The notes under the pieces were generated by a model. The model searched no databases, was not told where the DNA came from, and saw only the letters and a program-made list of their open reading frames with translations. From Armatimonadota bacterium (GTDB taxonomy: Bacteria > Armatimonadota > Fimbriimonadia > Fimbriimonadales > Fimbriimonadaceae), in contig JAEURN010000008.1 in assembly GCA_016789105.1 (NCBI GenBank), positions 186,001 to 250,000 of the forward strand: a stretch of 64,000 nucleotides of DNA, read 5' to 3'. Within the stretch, counting starts at the first letter, position 1, and every line of letters starts with the position of its first letter. The position numbers and the translations under genes are program-made. Positions 62,017 to 64,000 of this stretch are shown here, piece after piece.

Positions 62017-63645
62017 ATGGGTTTTTCCGTCCGGCTGGCAAATGACGAGTCCACTGTCGAGCCCGGATCCAGCGCCCCGGTTGCCTTCGAAATCACTAAC
62101 GACGGAGACCAAGAAGAGGAGTTTGAGGTTTCCGTCGAAGGGCTTGACCCCGAATGGACGGCCATCCCGGTGCCAACGTTGTGGGTTCCCGCCGGCGAGA
62201 CCCGGGTTGACCGGATTTTCATCAAGCCACCCCGGGAAGCCGAAAGCCGAGCCGGGGTTTACCCCTTTGTCATCAAAGTGCGGTCCATGGATTCCGGGGA
62301 GGCCCGCTCGGCCCAGAGCTCCCTGGCCGTCAACCCTTTCAGCCACGTCAGCATTGAGGCCACGCCCAAACGCGCCGAGCTCACAGCCCTCAACCGCTCA
62401 GCCCAGTTCGAAGTGACGGTCATGAACCTCGGCAACACCGAGGAAAACCTCCAACTGTACGCCAGCGATGTCGACGACCTGATCGCTTTCGAATTCGCCC
62501 AAAACACCGTTACGTTGGCCCCCGGCCAGTCCAAAGTCGTTTCCATGACGGCCACCGGGACAAAGGTCAAAGCCCTCCAGGGGCTCCAGGTGGCCCCCGT
62601 CACCGTCAGCACCCGCAGCACCGACCGGCCCGCCGTGGCGGCCAACTGCCAGCTGCATGTGGAAATCCGCCCGGTCGTCAGTCCAGGGCCGATGATTGCG
62701 GCATTCGTCGTTCTCGCCCTCCTCGTCGGGTGGATCCTCAGCATCCCCAAACCGCCCTCGATCGCCAACTACTCCGTCCAACCCCGACAAGCAACCGTCG
62801 GCGACCAAATCGAAATCGGCTGGGAGGCCAAAAATGCCTCCAGCGTCACCGTCGAGTTCGGCGAAACCCTTTACGAGATGCAACCGGTCAAGGGGACATT
62901 GCCAATTGCCGCCGACAAGGCCGGGAAGATCGATATCAAGATCATCGCCGTCTCCGGGGATGTCCGGAGCAACCCCATCTCGATCTCCGTGGAAGTCAAG
63001 GAACCCCCCACTGTCCCCGAACCGGAAATCTTGGCATTTTCGGCCGGCCGGTCAGAAGTGCCGCTGGGTTCTTCGATTGTCATCGACTACCGTCTGAACG
63101 ATGCGGCTACCTACGCTTACCTGGAACCGATCGGGGCCATTGACCCCAAGGCGCAATCCATCCAAGTGCCCTCCCCACCCGACGACCTGCCAGGGAAGGG
63201 CGTCAAATCCATCACCTACACCCTGATCGCCCGGAACGCACAGGGGCACGAAGTCAGCAAAAAAATCTCCGTCAAATTCATCAAAGATTCCAAAGCCGTC
63301 ATCTCGCAATTCGAGGCGAACCCTCCCGAAATCGACCCGGAAGCCCCCCAAGTCACTATCCGATGGCGGGTTGCGGGAGCCGCCCGACTCGAACTCATCC
63401 AAGGCGATCAGCGGGAATCCTTGACCGAGTTGGAAGGACAAAGAGAATTCAGCCTGGGCGAGGAGACCACTTTCACACTGGTGGCCACCGACGACCAGGG
63501 ACTGGAAAACCGGAAGACGATCACGGTCAAGCTGAAGAAACCGGCAGAGCCCACCGTCGATCCTGGCACCACCGGAACCGGTGGGGACAACCCGGGCGAC
63601 ACCGGGGGAGTCAAGCGGCCTGTAACGGGCGGCAACAGGGTGTAG
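62017..63645 (+). CDS. single-pass membrane protein with beta-sandwich domains on both sides
   Basis: A 542-residue protein with no signal peptide. Residues about 1-220 are two beta-sandwich domains of the CARDB/Fn3 kind ([19 protein letters not shown] and [19 protein letters not shown]). One transmembrane helix (about 226-243) follows, then three more beta-sandwich units to about 515 ([20 protein letters not shown] and [18 protein letters not shown]). A Gly/Thr/Pro tail ends the protein. Function unknown. The purH gene starts 10 bases after it. Confidence 0.7.
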   Translation: MGFSVRLANDESTVEPGSSAPVAFEITNDGDQEEEFEVSVEGLDPEWTAIPVPTLWVPAGETRVDRIFIKPPREAESRAGVYPFVIKVRSMDSGEARSAQSSLAVNPFSHVSIEATPKRAELTALNRSAQFEVTVMNLGNTEENLQLYASDVDDLIAFEFAQNTVTLAPGQSKVVSMTATGTKVKALQGLQVAPVTVSTRSTDRPAVAANCQLHVEIRPVVSPGPMIAAFVVLALLVGWILSIPKPPSIANYSVQPRQATVGDQIEIGWEAKNASSVTVEFGETLYEMQPVKGTLPIAADKAGKIDIKIIAVSGDVRSNPISISVEVKEPPTVPEPEILAFSAGRSEVPLGSSIVIDYRLNDAATYAYLEPIGAIDPKAQSIQVPSPPDDLPGKGVKSITYTLIARNAQGHEVSKKISVKFIKDSKAVISQFEANPPEIDPEAPQVTIRWRVAGAARLELIQGDQRESLTELEGQREFSLGEETTFTLVATDDQGLENRKTITVKLKKPAEPTVDPGTTGTGGDNPGDTGGVKRPVTGGNRV

Positions 63646-63655
63646 TCTCTCCGGA

Positions 63656-64000
63656 ATGCCCCGCGCCCTCATCAGCGTCACCGACAAAACCGGCGTCGTT
63701 GAATTTGCCCAAAGACTCCTCGATTCAGGTTTTGAGATCCTAAGCACTGGCGGCACCGCCAAAGCCTTGCGGGAGGCCGGCCTCCCCGTTACCGATGTCA
63801 AGGATGTGACTGGGTTTCCGGAAATGCTTGATGGCCGGGTGAAAACCCTACACCCCCACATCCACGGCGGAATCTTGGCCGACCGGAACAACCCGGGCCA
63901 CGTGCGGCAACTCGAAGAATCCGGCATCGCGGCTATCGACTTGGTCTGCGTTAACCTTTATGCGTTCGAAAAAACGGTTTCGGGCCCCCATGAACTCGCA
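63656..64000 (+). CDS. purH: bifunctional AICAR transformylase / IMP cyclohydrolase, N-terminal part
   Basis: The frame runs off the right edge after 115 codons. It begins [20 protein letters not shown] and contains [16 protein letters not shown] and [18 protein letters not shown], the IMP cyclohydrolase (MGS-like) N-terminal domain of PurH. PurH catalyses the last two steps of IMP synthesis. purS and purQ at 13.9-14.8 kb belong to the same pathway. The transformylase domain lies beyond the window. Confidence 0.95.
   Translation, partial: MPRALISVTDKTGVVEFAQRLLDSGFEILSTGGTAKALREAGLPVTDVKDVTGFPEMLDGRVKTLHPHIHGGILADRNNPGHVRQLEESGIAAIDLVCVNLYAFEKTVSGPHELA

Noticed and set aside
1-64000. CRISPR arrays, insertion sequences, rRNA genes or prophage
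   Set aside because: I saw no direct-repeat/spacer array, transposase, terminal inverted repeats, rRNA-like stretch or phage gene anywhere in the window.

Overview
This window is a compact, gene-dense, G+C-rich stretch of a bacterial chromosome. It holds about 62 protein genes and two tRNA genes. I see no rRNA, insertion sequence, CRISPR array or prophage. The cell has two membranes: there is a large outer-membrane-type beta-barrel protein, several lipoproteins and an LptC-like protein. It also has a CsaB-type pyruvyl transferase preceded by a DUF5693 protein, a pairing otherwise typical of S-layer-bearing Firmicutes and Deinococcus-like bacteria. Together with a prepilin-like 'FSLVELL' surface protein, this suggests Armatimonadota, perhaps class Fimbriimonadia. 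That placement is inference from gene content, not from a marker-gene tree.

Layout. 1-321: end of a multihaem cytochrome c gene. 507-5449: four co-directional genes that look regulatory (DnaA-like AAA+ protein, CBS-GGDEF diguanylate cyclase, Mpa/ARC-like AAA+ ATPase, membrane class III adenylate cyclase). 5648-7030: leuC without leuD. 7162-7334: tRNA-Tyr and tRNA-Thr. 7313-10177: DUF1275 membrane protein, rimO, a membrane protein. 10181-11777: an A+T-richer patch with two unrecognised genes and a run of 15 C. 11778-18505: DUF4143 ATPase, NlpC/P60 hydrolase, purQ-purS, a deacetylase-like protein, hisG and a dipeptide epimerase. 18540-22469: NfeD protein, two flotillins and a lipoprotein. 22563-28030: tatD, a DUF5107 protein, VOC protein, malate dehydrogenase and a prepilin-like protein. 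28060-31989: GNAT and alpha/beta hydrolase genes, head-to-head with a 655-residue repeat protein.

32033-49502 is a co-directional run of envelope genes: rhomboid protease, DUF5693 protein, CsaB, beta-barrel protein, lipoproteins, a large secreted protein, LptC-like protein, a nucleotidyltransferase/phosphomannomutase-like fusion, a polysaccharide deacetylase and an HD-domain protein. Most neighbours overlap by a few bases, and the run ends at a strong terminator. It plausibly makes and displays a pyruvylated surface polymer.

50718-52508 holds rpsF, ssb and a sugar-phosphate isomerase. On the minus strand, 57087 down to 52492 runs a second tight operon: SRPBCC protein, CBS-DUF1385 protein, SecG, metallophosphoesterase, and the haem-export/cytochrome c maturation genes ccmA, ccmB, ccmC and a tiny ccmD-like gene. 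The cytochrome c fragment at the left edge fits a cell that needs such a system. 57185-64000 carries two zinc dehydrogenases with a cupin, an M48 peptidase, a ceramidase-like protein, a single-pass beta-sandwich protein and the start of purH.
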